Shown here: positions 1 to 10,044 of the stretch, piece after piece
Layout of the letters: every line of letters begins with the position of its first letter
Numbering within the stretch: position 1 is the first letter of the stretch
Source: PALSA-612 sp963846915
GTDB lineage: Bacteria; Actinomycetota; Thermoleophilia; Gaiellales; Gaiellaceae
Reading direction: 5' to 3'
NCBI GenBank assembly: GCA_963846915.1
Contig: CAWJXV010000002.1
Span: 205,347-269,346 of the forward strand
Length of the DNA: 64,000 nucleotides
The notes under the pieces: generated by a model
Told to the model about the DNA's origin: nothing
The model's database searches: none
Seen by the model: only the letters and a program-made list of their open reading frames with translations
Translations under genes and position numbers: made by a program

Positions 1-308
1 TGCGGGTAGGTGGGAAGCGCCTGCGGCGTCACGATCCCCATCAGCTCCCAGTGCCCAAGCGTCGTGTCCTTGCCCTTCGAGCGCTCGACCAGCCGTCCGG
101 CGACAGCAGGGGCTCCGGTCATCGGGGGACAGCCCTCCAGTGGCTCGACGTTGCCGAGCCCGAGCGCCTCGAGGTTAGGCAGGTCGAGCCCGCCGACGGC
201 CCTGGCGACGTTGCCAAGGGTGTCGGAGCCGTCGTCTCCGAACTCGGCCGCGTCGGGCAAGGCCCCTGCGCCGACGGCGTCCAACACGATGACGCACGCG
301 CGGGGCAT
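1..308 (-). CDS. deoB: phosphopentomutase, N-terminal part (runs off the left edge)
   Basis: Phosphopentomutase moves the phosphate of (deoxy)ribose between C1 and C5, linking nucleoside salvage to the pentose phosphate pathway; it is cytosolic. About 102 codons are visible from the ATG at 306-308; the remaining roughly 290 residues lie outside the window. The N-terminus carries VIVLDAVGAGALPDA, the first metal-binding Asp motif of the family, followed by GSDTLGN and KDTTLGHWELMG, which corresponds to the family's phosphorylated-Thr loop. The next gene upstream on this strand is ald. The family call is firm; activity cannot be judged because the second half is missing. Confidence 0.9.
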   Translation of the reverse strand, partial: MPRACVIVLDAVGAGALPDAAEFGDDGSDTLGNVARAVGGLDLPNLEALGLGNVEPLEGCPPMTGAPAVAGRLVERSKGKDTTLGHWELMGIVTPQALPTYP

Positions 309-328
309 GAGGCTATTCTACGAAGGTC

Positions 329-472
329 GTGACAACGTTCCTCGGCCTGCTGGGCGTCGCCGCCTTCATCGTCCTCATCATCGGCCTCGCGGCCGGGATC
401 ACGTGGGCCGTCGTCAAGATCTCTCCGACGGATAAGAACGACGCGGCCGCGAAGCCGGGCAGCTCGACCTGA
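329..472 (+). CDS. small single-pass membrane protein, 47 aa
   Basis: A 47-residue open frame starting at GTG 329 and ending at TGA 470-472, between the divergent deoB start and the end of ald. Residues 4-30 form one strongly hydrophobic segment (FLGLLGVAAFIVLIIGLAAG and following), then a hydrophilic tail with Lys, Asp and a PGSS end. A GAAGG sits only a few bases before the GTG, a weak and close ribosome site. Composition (membrane helix plus charged tail, clean stop) suggests a real small protein, but no family is recognised. It could also be chance open frame in GC-rich DNA. Confidence 0.5.
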   Translation: MTTFLGLLGVAAFIVLIIGLAAGITWAVVKISPTDKNDAAAKPGSST

Positions 473-487
473 TCTCGTAGCGCCGGC

Positions 488-1612
488 TCACCCGGAGGTC
501 GTTGGAAGCAGCTCGCCAAGCGGTGTGTGCTCGAGGCCATGCGCCTCGGCGACCGCCGCATAGGTGACGCTCCCGCCGAGCACGTTCACGCCGCGAGCGA
601 GGGCCGGATCGGCGGCGACCGCGCCGGTGAGCCCACGGTCGGCAATCGCCTCGACGTAGGGAAGCGTCACGTTGGTGAGCGCCTTCGTCGAGGTGATCGG
701 GACAGCGCCGGGCATGTTCGCGACGCAGTAGTGCACGACACCGTCGACGACGTAGATCGGATCGCTGTGCGTCGTCGGCCGCGAAGTCTCCGCGAAGCCG
801 CCCTGGTCGATGGCGACGTCGACGATCACCGAGCCGGGCTTCATCAGGCCGAGCATCTCGCGCGTGATCAGCTTCGGCGCCCGTGCGCCCGGGATGAGCA
901 CGGCGCCGACGACGAGGTCGGCGGTCGCGATCGCCTGCTCGAGCTCGAGCTTGGTGGACATCGCGAGCGTGATGCGGCCCGCGAGCATCGACTCGAGCTC
1001 GCGCATACGCTCGACGGACCGGTCCAGCACCCACACGTCCGCCTTCATGCCGACCGCCACGAGTGCCGCGTTGTAGCCGACGATGCCTCCGCCGACGACG
1101 ACCACCTTCGCCGGCGCGACGCCCGGCACCCCGCCGAGCAGAATGCCGCGCCCGCCCTGGGACTTCTCGAGCGTCCACGCGCCCATCTGCGTGGCGAGCC
1201 GGCCGGCGACCTCGCTCATCGGCGCGAGCAGTGGTAGCCGCCCGTTGTCGAGCTCTACGGTCTCGTATGCGACCGCGGCGACGCCGCTGTCCGCAAGCGC
1301 GCGTGTGAGCGGCTCGTCGGCTGCCAGGTGGAGATAGGTGAACAGCACGAGATCGGGTCGAAGCCGTGGATACTCGATCGCGATCGGCTCTTTGACCTTG
1401 AGCAGCAGATCGGCGGCCTGCCAGATCTCGTCGACTGATGCGATGCGGGCACCGGCGGTCAGATAGGCCTCGTCGGGAAAGGCGCTACCGTCGCCTGCGC
1501 CCTGCTCGACGATCACCTCGTGCCCGCGCTGCGTAAGCTCGAGCGCCCCTGCAGGGGTCAGCGCGACACGGTACTCGTCGGGCTTGATCTCCGTCGCGAC
1601 GCCGATCCTCAT
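488..1612 (-). CDS. ald: alanine dehydrogenase
   Basis: NAD-dependent oxidative deamination of L-alanine to pyruvate and ammonium, reversible, cytosolic. At 374 residues it is the usual length. The N-terminus MRIGVATEIKPDEYRVALTP is typical of the AlaDH/PNT family. Arg14-15, Lys74 (in LKVKEP) and His95 (in YLHLA) fall where the family has its substrate-binding and catalytic residues. A Rossmann nucleotide-binding motif, VVVVGGGIVGYNAA, lies near residue 175. The ATG at 1610-1612 gives the conserved N-terminus directly, so the start is secure. The 196 bp upstream, before the M20 peptidase end, contains one copy of the dispersed CTGTGGA/ATCGTCAC motif. Confidence 0.95.
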   Translation of the reverse strand: MRIGVATEIKPDEYRVALTPAGALELTQRGHEVIVEQGAGDGSAFPDEAYLTAGARIASVDEIWQAADLLLKVKEPIAIEYPRLRPDLVLFTYLHLAADEPLTRALADSGVAAVAYETVELDNGRLPLLAPMSEVAGRLATQMGAWTLEKSQGGRGILLGGVPGVAPAKVVVVGGGIVGYNAALVAVGMKADVWVLDRSVERMRELESMLAGRITLAMSTKLELEQAIATADLVVGAVLIPGARAPKLITREMLGLMKPGSVIVDVAIDQGGFAETSRPTTHSDPIYVVDGVVHYCVANMPGAVPITSTKALTNVTLPYVEAIADRGLTGAVAADPALARGVNVLGGSVTYAAVAEAHGLEHTPLGELLPTTSG

Positions 1613-1656
1613 GGCGGCGGGAGCTTATCTCCGCCCGGCCAGGCGATAGGCCGGCC

Positions 1657-1685
1657 CTGTGGAGAAATCGTCACTCTCTTGTCAC
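1657..1685 (+). promoter_or_regulatory. dispersed intergenic motif, copy 1 (full 29-bp form)
   Basis: Reads CTGTGGA, three bases, ATCGTCAC, four bases, TTGTCAC on the plus strand, in the gap upstream of ald. The same arrangement with the same spacing is found at 44640-44668 on the opposite strand, and the first two blocks also at 5202-5219 and 7192-7209. All four sites lie upstream of a minus-strand gene. The function is unknown; the CTGTGGA block resembles half of a DnaA box. It is probably a protein-binding or promoter element. Confidence 0.5.
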
Positions 1686-1808
1686 ACCCGCGCCACGCGA
1701 CTCGTGCGCAATCCGCCGATACGCTCACCGCGGGTGGCGGGTGGTCCGAGATCCCCACCCAAGGGTGGGGTTATAGAGCGCGCGCCGGCTCGAGGAGCGA
1801 CGTGCGTC

Positions 1809-2945
1809 TCAGGCCAGGGGCTCGCGGGCCGTGTCCAGCAGCGTCAGCGTGAACTCGACCATCGCATCGAGGTCGGCGACGGCGATGTGCTCGTCCGGAG
1901 TGTGAATCTCCGTCATGCCGTTCGCGAGGTTGACGCAGGCGAGACCGCGCTCGTTGAAGACGTTCGCGTCCGCCCCGCCGCCGCTCAACGAATACGTCGG
2001 CGTTCGGCCTGACCGCTCGAACGCGAGCGCGGCAAGGCGCACGATCTGGTCGGTCTTGCGGAATCGGTAGGCGCGGTAGCTCCGGTTGATCGTCGTCTCG
2101 ACCTCGCACTCTTCGAGCGTGGCGGCAAAGCCCATCGTCTCCGTCATCTCGCGGACGAGCTCGGCGAGCTTCTCCTCGTCGTGGCTGCGCGCCTCGCCGC
2201 GGAACGAGCAGTACTCGGGGACGATGTTGCGCGCGGTGCCGCCCGTGATGACGCCGACGTTCGCCGACGTCTCCTCGTCGATCCGGCCGAGGCGCATGTC
2301 CGCGATCGCGCGCGCGGCCGCGGCGATCGCCGAGCGGCCCTCCTCGGGATACATGCCTGCATGCGCCGCCCGGCCGTGGAACACCGCCTCGATGGCCACG
2401 GCAGACGGCGCGCCGAGCACGATCTCACCGACCGGCGCCGCCTGGTCGTAGACGTACCCGGTCGTCGCGCGGAGCCGCGTGTGGTCGAAGGCGTAGGCGC
2501 CGACGAGGCCGACTTCCTCCTTCGGCGTGAACAGGAGCTCGAGCCCCGCGTGCGGACGCCGTTCCTCCACGAGGCGGCGCGTTGCCTCGAGCATGGCCGC
2601 GACGGCCGACTTGTCGTCCGCGCCGAGAATCGTCCCGGCGCCGTTCCGTACAACGCCGTCCTCGACGACCGGTTCGATCGCCGCCGTCGGCGGGACGGTG
2701 TCGAGGTGGGCGCAGAGGAAGATCGGCATGCCGCCGTTCGAGCCGTGGGTCGGGTCGAGCCGGCACAGGAGGTTGCCCGCCGTGCCGGAGATCGAGGCGG
2801 CGACGTCGTCTTCGTCGACGGTCAGCCCGAGGTCGCGGAGGTAGGCGCTGACGCGGTCGGCAACGGGCCGCTCCTCGCCCGGCGGGCTCGAGATCGCCGC
2901 CAGCTCGAGAAAGAGATCGAGTACGGGGTGCGCGCCGTCCGGCAC
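1809..2945 (-). CDS. M20 family metallopeptidase, PepT-like
   Basis: A 378-residue zinc peptidase of the M20 (peptidase T-like) family, expected to cleave small peptides in the cytosol. The first zinc-ligand motif is CAHLDTVPP (near residue 77), followed by GADDKSAVAAM with the bridging Asp, and TPKEEVGLVGA with the catalytic Glu pair. A dimerisation domain follows (HGRAAHAGMYPEEGRSAI), and the C-terminal segment GMTEIHTPDEHI contains the last zinc His. Length and order of motifs fit the family. It starts 9 bases after the end of pyrG, so the two are probably co-transcribed. The precise peptide specificity (tripeptidase or other) cannot be read from the sequence. Confidence 0.88.
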   Translation of the reverse strand: MPDGAHPVLDLFLELAAISSPPGEERPVADRVSAYLRDLGLTVDEDDVAASISGTAGNLLCRLDPTHGSNGGMPIFLCAHLDTVPPTAAIEPVVEDGVVRNGAGTILGADDKSAVAAMLEATRRLVEERRPHAGLELLFTPKEEVGLVGAYAFDHTRLRATTGYVYDQAAPVGEIVLGAPSAVAIEAVFHGRAAHAGMYPEEGRSAIAAAARAIADMRLGRIDEETSANVGVITGGTARNIVPEYCSFRGEARSHDEEKLAELVREMTETMGFAATLEECEVETTINRSYRAYRFRKTDQIVRLAALAFERSGRTPTYSLSGGGADANVFNERGLACVNLANGMTEIHTPDEHIAVADLDAMVEFTLTLLDTAREPLA

Positions 2946-2954
2946 GCCGGGAGG

Positions 2955-4598
<1,644 letters not shown>

Positions 4599-4772
4599 CG
4601 GCCCGCGCCTACGTTTTCGAGGAGGGTCGGCTGGGCGAATGTCGCGGAGATTCCCGTTGGCGCCCTGCCGAAGCCCACGGAACTCCACGGTAGCACGGCG
4701 CGATCGTGGACCGTTATCGCGCGGCGGACGCTCATCGTCACCGATCCTAGGGACGCTGCAGGACGACGCCCG

Positions 4773-5201
4773 TCAGAGGCTCGCGGCCGTCTGGCAGAGG
4801 GCGTGGAGACGGACGAGCGCCTGCCGCGGGAGCGCCCGCGGCCGGCCGAGCGCCTCCGGCCGCCACGAGCCTTCGACCGTCAGGCGGGCCAGCGTGTGCG
4901 TCTCGTCGATCGCCTCGAGCTCGATCTCGACGGAGAGTCGGTCGACCGTCAGGTACCAGGACGCGCGCTCGTACGGATAGACGTCGCGGACGAGCAGGAG
5001 TCCGGACGAGTACGCCTTGCGGAATAGCGTCGGCTGTCGGGGACCGACGACCTCCCAGCGCGCGCCCGGCGAGAGGCCGCGTCGATCCGGACGCACGGAC
5101 GTGATGCCGGGCCACCAGTCCGAGAGGTGGTACGGCTCCGTCAGGAACCCCCAGACCTCGGCCCGCGAGGCGTCCAGCTCATGTGTCGCCTGCGCCCTCA
5201 T
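4773..5201 (-). CDS. SRPBCC family protein
   Basis: A 142-residue protein with the features of the START/SRPBCC fold (polyketide cyclase, lipid-transfer or AHSA1-like): the N-terminal strand ATHELDASRAEVWGFLTEP, then LSDWWPGI, and the late strand LEAIDETHTLARLTVEGSW. These proteins bind hydrophobic ligands; no ligand or reaction can be assigned. The ATG at 5199-5201 is preferred because the fold begins immediately after it; an in-frame ATG at 5240 would add 13 residues. The CTGTGGA end of an intergenic motif abuts this ATG directly, so a leaderless message or autoregulated start is possible. Confidence 0.7.
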   Translation of the reverse strand: MRAQATHELDASRAEVWGFLTEPYHLSDWWPGITSVRPDRRGLSPGARWEVVGPRQPTLFRKAYSSGLLLVRDVYPYERASWYLTVDRLSVEIELEAIDETHTLARLTVEGSWRPEALGRPRALPRQALVRLHALCQTAASL

Positions 5202-5219
5202 CTGTGGATCGATCGACAC
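5202..5219 (+). promoter_or_regulatory. dispersed intergenic motif, copy 2
   Basis: Reads CTGTGGA, three bases, ATCGACAC on the plus strand, one mismatch from the ATCGTCAC block seen elsewhere, with identical spacing. It touches the start codon of the minus-strand SRPBCC gene. See the copies at 1657, 7192 and 44640. Confidence 0.4.
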
Positions 5220-5349
5220 GATTCCGGCACGTTTTCGCATCCCCTGCGTGCGCTTCTCCTCAGTATGCTCGCAGCGGGGAGGAGGCTGGGAGCACCTGGC
5301 GCCGGGCCGAAGGGGGCGTGTTCGGAACGGCCCAGTCCCGCCGGGGCGG

Positions 5350-6996
5350 TCAGCGACGGTCGGCCTCGCCGAGTGTCGCCAGGAACTCTCGCCCGCCCAG
5401 CATGCGCTCCAGCTCCTCGCGGCGCTCGTCGTCCGTCAGCTCGGCGATCCGGGTGTGGGTCGGGTCGCCGGGCACCTTCTCGACCCTGAAATGCCGGTCG
5501 GCGCGGCTTGCGATCTGCGGCAGATGCGTGATCGTGATCACCTGCGCACGCTCCGAGAGGCGAACGAGCGTGTCGGCGACAGCGTGCGCAGTGCGACCGC
5601 CGATGCCCGCGTCGATCTCGTCGAAGACGATGGTCTCTCCGCCCCCGACCGCCGCGACCGCGAGCGCGATCCGCGACAGCTCGCCTCCGGAGGCCGTCTC
5701 GGCGACGGGCGCAAGCGGAAGCCCTCGATTCGGCCTGATCAAAAACGCGACCTCGTCGGCTCCCGAAGGCCCGGGACCGTCCGCCCGCTCGCGGAGCTCG
5801 ACCTGGAACTCGCCCTCCCCCATCCCGATTCCGGCCAGCTCGGCGGCGACGGCATCCGCGAACGGTTTCGAGACCTCCCGGCGCGCCTTCCCGACCGCCC
5901 CCGCCAGCTCGCCGACGTGCGCGTCGGCTGCGACCAGCGCCTGGGCGGCCGCCGCCGCGGGATCGCCACCCTCGCCGATCCGCTCGAGCTCGTCATGTGC
6001 CTCGGCAGCGCGGGCCAGCAGCTCGTCGTAGCCCGTGCACCGGAAGCGGCGCTTCACATCCGCGATCGCCTCGAGTCTCGACTCGACCGCCTCGATCCGG
6101 GCGGGATCGGCGTCGAGGGAGGCCAGGAACGTCCGCAGCACGCTCGCCGCCTCTCGGAGCCGGAGCTCGACGTCGCGGAGCTCGTCTCCGGCCCAGCCGA
6201 GCTCCGGCGCGAGCCGCTCGACGCCGGCGACCGAACGCTCGGCCGACGCGATCAGGTCGGCGGCACCGTCCCCGTCGTCCGGGTCGAGGGCACCGACTGC
6301 CGTCGACGCCGCCTCCACGAGCTCGCCCGTATGACGGAACCGCTCGCGCTCGCCGCGGAGCGCGTCCTCGAGCCCGGGTTCGAAACCGGCCGTGTCGTCG
6401 ACGAGCGCCCGGAGCTCGGCGAGCCTCGACTCGGCGGCTTCAGCGTCTCGTGTGAGCTCGTCGTGGCGGCGGCGAGCAGCGAGGAGATCACGCCACGCCC
6501 CTCGCAGCTCCCCACGGCGCTGAAGCTGCTGCTGCCCCGCGAACGCGTCCAGGACGTCGAGCTGGTACGAAGGCCGCGACAGACGGCGCTGCTCGAACTG
6601 GCCAGACATCGCCAGCAGGCGCTCTGCAGCGCCGGCGACGTCCTCACGCGCCGCGGAGCGACCCCAAGCGTAGGCGCGCGTTCGCCCGTCGCCGAACACG
6701 CGCCGCGCGATGACGAGCCCGTCCTCGTCGGCCGGGCGAAGCTCGACGAGCGGTCCGAGGTCGTCCTCGGCGAGGAGATCGACGGACACTTCGAGCTCCG
6801 CCTCGACATACGCGTCGTCGCCCCCGGCTCCCACGAAGCCCGCATCGCCCTTCGTGCCAAGCAGCAAACCGAAGGCCTGGGCGAGGATCGTCTTGCCGGC
6901 TCCCGTCTCGCCGGTGATCACGTTCAGGCCAGGCGCGAAGGCGAGCTCGGCGTCACGAATGAGGACGAGGTTCTCGATGCGCAGCCGCGACAGCAT
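5350..6996 (-). CDS. recN: DNA repair protein RecN
   Basis: SMC-like ATPase that assists double-strand-break repair by recombination. The N-terminus is MLSRLRIENLVLIRDAEL and Walker A is GETGAGKT near residue 32. Long helical, charged stretches follow. The C-terminal ATPase half has the signature SGGELSRIALAV and Walker B VFDEIDAGIGG, then ITHLPQIA. The start at 6996 gives 548 residues, the usual length; upstream in-frame sequence to 7146 is arginine-rich and not conserved. It lies downstream of tlyA and nadK, the classic tlyA-nadK-recN order. A 221-bp gap from nadK contains a short palindrome and one dispersed motif. Confidence 0.95.
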   Translation of the reverse strand: MLSRLRIENLVLIRDAELAFAPGLNVITGETGAGKTILAQAFGLLLGTKGDAGFVGAGGDDAYVEAELEVSVDLLAEDDLGPLVELRPADEDGLVIARRVFGDGRTRAYAWGRSAAREDVAGAAERLLAMSGQFEQRRLSRPSYQLDVLDAFAGQQQLQRRGELRGAWRDLLAARRRHDELTRDAEAAESRLAELRALVDDTAGFEPGLEDALRGERERFRHTGELVEAASTAVGALDPDDGDGAADLIASAERSVAGVERLAPELGWAGDELRDVELRLREAASVLRTFLASLDADPARIEAVESRLEAIADVKRRFRCTGYDELLARAAEAHDELERIGEGGDPAAAAAQALVAADAHVGELAGAVGKARREVSKPFADAVAAELAGIGMGEGEFQVELRERADGPGPSGADEVAFLIRPNRGLPLAPVAETASGGELSRIALAVAAVGGGETIVFDEIDAGIGGRTAHAVADTLVRLSERAQVITITHLPQIASRADRHFRVEKVPGDPTHTRIAELTDDERREELERMLGGREFLATLGEADRR

Positions 6997-7086
6997 CCTC
7001 GTGATCGTACGACCAGCGTCGGGTCGCGGCCATCCTCCCGACGTGGCACGTCCAGCGCCTCCCTCCCTGGACCGAACGCGCTCGCT

Positions 7087-7100
7087 AGGGACATGTCCCT
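7087..7100. repeat. 14-bp perfect palindrome AGGGACATGTCCCT
   Basis: AGGGACATGTCCCT equals its own reverse complement and lies in the recN-nadK gap. The core GGGACA/TGTCCC recurs in the hairpin at 59820-59852 (GGGGACAG with CTGTCCCC). It could be a REP-type palindrome or a dimeric repressor site. Confidence 0.5.
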
Positions 7101-7191
7101 TTCGGCCGGCGCCAGGTAGCCCTGACCTCCTCCCCGCGTCGAGCATATTCGCGAACGACGCGCAGGGGGGATACCGATCCGCGCCGAAAGC

Positions 7192-7209
7192 GTGACGATC
7201 GATCCACAG
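7192..7209 (-). promoter_or_regulatory. dispersed intergenic motif, copy 3
   Basis: On the minus strand it reads CTGTGGA, three bases, ATCGTCAC, then GCTT as in the copy at 44640-44668; the third block (TTGTCAC) is absent. It sits just after the nadK stop and about 195 bp before recN. Confidence 0.45.
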
Positions 7210-7217
7210 CGGCCCGG

Positions 7218-8081
7218 CTAACTCGTGAACGTGTTCCGGTAACGGTGGAAGAAGGTCACCTCGGGGAGCGTCGCGAGCAGGCTCAACTGCTCTCCGAGCC
7301 GCACGACGACCTGCCCCGACGGCCGCAGCTCGCCGAGCGGCTGGCCGTCGAAGAGCACCGTGGCGGAGACCCCTACCGTATCGTTCGTGACTGCGACGTC
7401 GAGCCCCCGCGGCACGACCATCGACCGCGTATGCAGCGAGTGAGGTGCGATGAACGTGACGGCGAGCGCGTCGAGACCCCAGACCAGCACCGGGCCGCCG
7501 TTCGACAGGTTGTACGCCGTCGAGCCGGGCGGAGTCGCACAGATGATCCCGTCGCAGGCCTGCCGCCCGAGGGCTTCGCCTCCGACCGACCAGGACAGCT
7601 CGACCATGCGCCCGACGGTGGCGCTCGCCGCGACGACGTCGTTCACGGCCACGCGGCGCTCGCCGTCGAGCTCGACCTCGAGCGTCGGCAGCGAGATCAC
7701 CCGATGGTCGCCGGCGAAGACACGCGGCAGCGCCGTATCGAGCTCGCGCTCGGAGATGGCCGTCAGGAAGCCGACGCGCCCGAAGTTGACGCCGATCGCC
7801 GGAATGCCGGTGCCGAGAAGGCGCCGCAACGCGCGCAGCATCGTGCCGTCGCCGCCGAGGACGACGACGAAATCGGCGTCGGCGAGATCGTGGGGCGTCT
7901 CGGAGATGTCGTGCTTCGACACCTCGTCCTGCGAGAAGACGAGCTTGACGCCGGCCTCCGCGGCCGCCTCCTCGACGCGGCGCAGCGCGGGGCCGATCGT
8001 CGCCGCCCGCCCGTGCGTGAGGACGGCCGCGCAGCGGACGGGCTCACCCGACCGCACCGTCGATCCAGTCGTCGAGCTCAT
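7218..8081 (-). CDS. nadK: NAD kinase
   Basis: Phosphorylates NAD to NADP with ATP or polyphosphate in the cytosol. The catalytic/diphosphate-binding motif VVLGGDGTMLRALR lies near residue 73; GINFGRVGFLT-type sequence follows (GVNFGRVGFLTA), then the C-terminal beta-sandwich motif CDGIICATPPGSTAYNLSNGG. At 287 residues it is normal length. It overlaps the end of tlyA by 38 bases if the ATG at 8081 is used; an in-frame GTG at 8057 would shorten the overlap and is equally possible. Part of the tlyA-nadK-recN series. Confidence 0.94.
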   Translation of the reverse strand: MSSTTGSTVRSGEPVRCAAVLTHGRAATIGPALRRVEEAAAEAGVKLVFSQDEVSKHDISETPHDLADADFVVVLGGDGTMLRALRRLLGTGIPAIGVNFGRVGFLTAISERELDTALPRVFAGDHRVISLPTLEVELDGERRVAVNDVVAASATVGRMVELSWSVGGEALGRQACDGIICATPPGSTAYNLSNGGPVLVWGLDALAVTFIAPHSLHTRSMVVPRGLDVAVTNDTVGVSATVLFDGQPLGELRPSGQVVVRLGEQLSLLATLPEVTFFHRYRNTFTS

Positions 8082-8805
8082 CGGGAGTGGCGGGGTCGTC
8101 TGCCTGGACGAGGTGGAGGAAGAACTCGCGGTTGCCCTTCGGGCCTGGCAACCCGGAGTCTACGACGCCGGCGACACGTGCCCGGAGCGCGGGAACCGCG
8201 ACAGCGACCTCGTGCAGCACGCGCCGCTGGACGTCCGGGTCGCGCACGACGCCCTTCCTGGCCTCCGCCCGGCCCGCCTCGAACTGCGGCTTCACGAGCA
8301 CGACCGCTTGCCAGCCGGGAGCGGCGAGCCTCAGCACCGGCGGCAGCACGACCCGCAGCGAGATGAACGAGACGTCGCACGTGACGAGCGACGGGGCGAA
8401 CGGAAGCGGGCCGAGCGTGCGAGCGTTCGTCCGCTCGAGCACAGTCACACGGGAATCGCTGCGCAGCTTGGGGTGGAGCTGGCCGTGGCCGACGTCGACC
8501 GCGACCACGCGCGCGGCGCCGCGCTGCAGCAGGCAGTCCGTGAAGCCGCCCGTCGACGCGCCCACGTCGAGGCAGTCCGTGCCGGCCACGTCCACGCCGA
8601 AGGCGTCGAGCGCGTTCGCGAGCTTCTCTCCGCCGCGGGAGACGAACGGTGGCGGCCGCTCGACCTCCAGCTCGGCGTTCTCGTCGACCTGCTCGCCGGC
8701 CTTCGCATGCCCCGGGACGAGCCCGGCCAGGACGAGGGCCTGCGCCTGGGCACGCGACTCGGCGAGGCCGCGCTCGACGAGCAGGACGTCGAGGCGCTTC
8801 TTCAT
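8044..8805 (-). CDS. tlyA: TlyA family RNA methyltransferase
   Basis: TlyA proteins 2'-O-methylate 16S/23S rRNA and were formerly called hemolysins. The N-terminal S4 RNA-binding domain is visible (RLDVLLVERGLAESRAQAQ), followed by an FtsJ-like Rossmann methyltransferase with the SAM motif CLDVGASTGGFTDCLL and VKPQFEAGR, the KDKE-type catalytic region. At 253 residues the length is typical. The ATG at 8803-8805 overlaps the kynU stop by four bases (ATGA), indicating translational coupling. An open frame continues upstream on paper but lacks family character. Confidence 0.92.
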   Translation of the reverse strand: MKKRLDVLLVERGLAESRAQAQALVLAGLVPGHAKAGEQVDENAELEVERPPPFVSRGGEKLANALDAFGVDVAGTDCLDVGASTGGFTDCLLQRGAARVVAVDVGHGQLHPKLRSDSRVTVLERTNARTLGPLPFAPSLVTCDVSFISLRVVLPPVLRLAAPGWQAVVLVKPQFEAGRAEARKGVVRDPDVQRRVLHEVAVAVPALRARVAGVVDSGLPGPKGNREFFLHLVQADDPATPDELDDWIDGAVG

Positions 8806-10043
8806 CGCGGCTCGAGGACGTCGAGGAGCGCGGCAGCAGCCCGGCGGCAGTCCTCGTACGTGTTGTAGAGCGGCACCGGCGCGAAGCGCAGCACGTCGGG
8901 CTCCCGGAAGTCGCACACCACGCCGTGCTCGCAACGGAGCCGCGCGGCGAGGGAGCGGGCGCCGTCGCAGGAGACGGAGAGCTGGCAGCCGCGCGCCTCC
9001 GTGTCGCGCGGCGTGATCACCGCAATGCGCCGGGACGCCGCCACTTCGTCGAGGAGCTCTTCGACGTAGCCGGTGAGGCGACGCGAGCGCGCCCGCAGCA
9101 CGTCCATCCCGACGCGGTCGAACTGCTCGAGCGACGCGCGGAGCGACGCGAGCGCGATCACGGGCGGCGTCGAGACGGCCCAGCCCTCGGCGCCGAGCCG
9201 CGGCTCGAACTCGGGCTCCATGCGGAAGCGGATCGCGGGGTCGTTCCCCCACCAGCCGGCGAGCCGCGGCAGGTCGAGCCGCGTTGCGTGGCGCTCGTGG
9301 ACGAAGGCGCCCCCGGGCGCGCCAGGGCCGGCGTTCACGTACTTGTAATGGCACCAGACCGCGAAGTCGGCGCAGCTCTCGTGGAGTGAGACTGGCACGT
9401 TGCCGATCGCGTGCGCGAGATCCCAGCCGGCCACGGCCCCGACCGCATGGACTGCCTCGGTCAGGCCGGCGACGTCCAGCACCTGGCCGTCGAGGTAGTT
9501 GACGCCGGGAAGCAGCGCGAGCGCGAGCGAGTCGCCGGCTCGCCCGATCGCGGCGGCGATCTCTCCGATCGGGACCCGGACGACGGCGTCCGCCGGGTCG
9601 TGACCGTGCCAGGCAGCCTGGCTCTGCACCGCGTAGAGGTCGGACGCAAACGCCGTCTCCTCGATCAGGATCCGGAACCGTTCCGCCGTCGGTCGGTAGA
9701 ACGACGCCATCAGCAGGTGGAGGTTGACGGTGAGGGTGTTCATCGCCGCGACCTCCTCCGACGCCGCGCCAACGAGCCTGCCGATCGACGGTCGCAGCGA
9801 GCCCGCGTACTCGAGCCACGGCTCGCGCGCCTCGAACCATCCCTCGACGCCGAGTCGCGCCCACTCGTCGAGCTCCGCCTCGATCGCCGCCTGCGCCACC
9901 CGCGGCTGCAGGCCGAGCGAGTTGCCGGCCAGGTACGCCCACTCGGCCTCCGTGCCGCCGGGCCAGGGCGGGATGCGGAACTCGGGCCGCAGGGAAGGCA
10001 GCGGGTCGGCTGCCTCGAGCTCGAGAGCCCGCGCAGGATCCAC
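8802..10043 (-). CDS. kynU: kynureninase-type PLP enzyme
   Basis: Kynureninase cleaves kynurenine or 3-hydroxykynurenine to (3-hydroxy)anthranilate and alanine with pyridoxal phosphate. The segment AGNSLGLQP near residue 41 and the PLP-lysine region WCHYKYVNAGPGAPGG are characteristic of the family. At 413 residues it matches typical length. The start is GTG 10041-10043, one base after the ispA stop; coding upstream belongs to another frame. No other kynurenine-pathway gene is in the window. It occupies the place where dxs is often found in ispA-dxs-tlyA clusters. An alternative is a related aminotransferase class V enzyme of different substrate. Confidence 0.82.
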   Translation of the reverse strand: MDPARALELEAADPLPSLRPEFRIPPWPGGTEAEWAYLAGNSLGLQPRVAQAAIEAELDEWARLGVEGWFEAREPWLEYAGSLRPSIGRLVGAASEEVAAMNTLTVNLHLLMASFYRPTAERFRILIEETAFASDLYAVQSQAAWHGHDPADAVVRVPIGEIAAAIGRAGDSLALALLPGVNYLDGQVLDVAGLTEAVHAVGAVAGWDLAHAIGNVPVSLHESCADFAVWCHYKYVNAGPGAPGGAFVHERHATRLDLPRLAGWWGNDPAIRFRMEPEFEPRLGAEGWAVSTPPVIALASLRASLEQFDRVGMDVLRARSRRLTGYVEELLDEVAASRRIAVITPRDTEARGCQLSVSCDGARSLAARLRCEHGVVCDFREPDVLRFAPVPLYNTYEDCRRAAAALLDVLEPR

Positions 10044-10044
10044 G

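Noticed and set aside
5017..7119. A 700-codon open frame on the plus strand opposite recN
   Set aside because: Antisense shadow of a high-GC gene; arginine-rich, no family features, while the minus strand carries an intact RecN.
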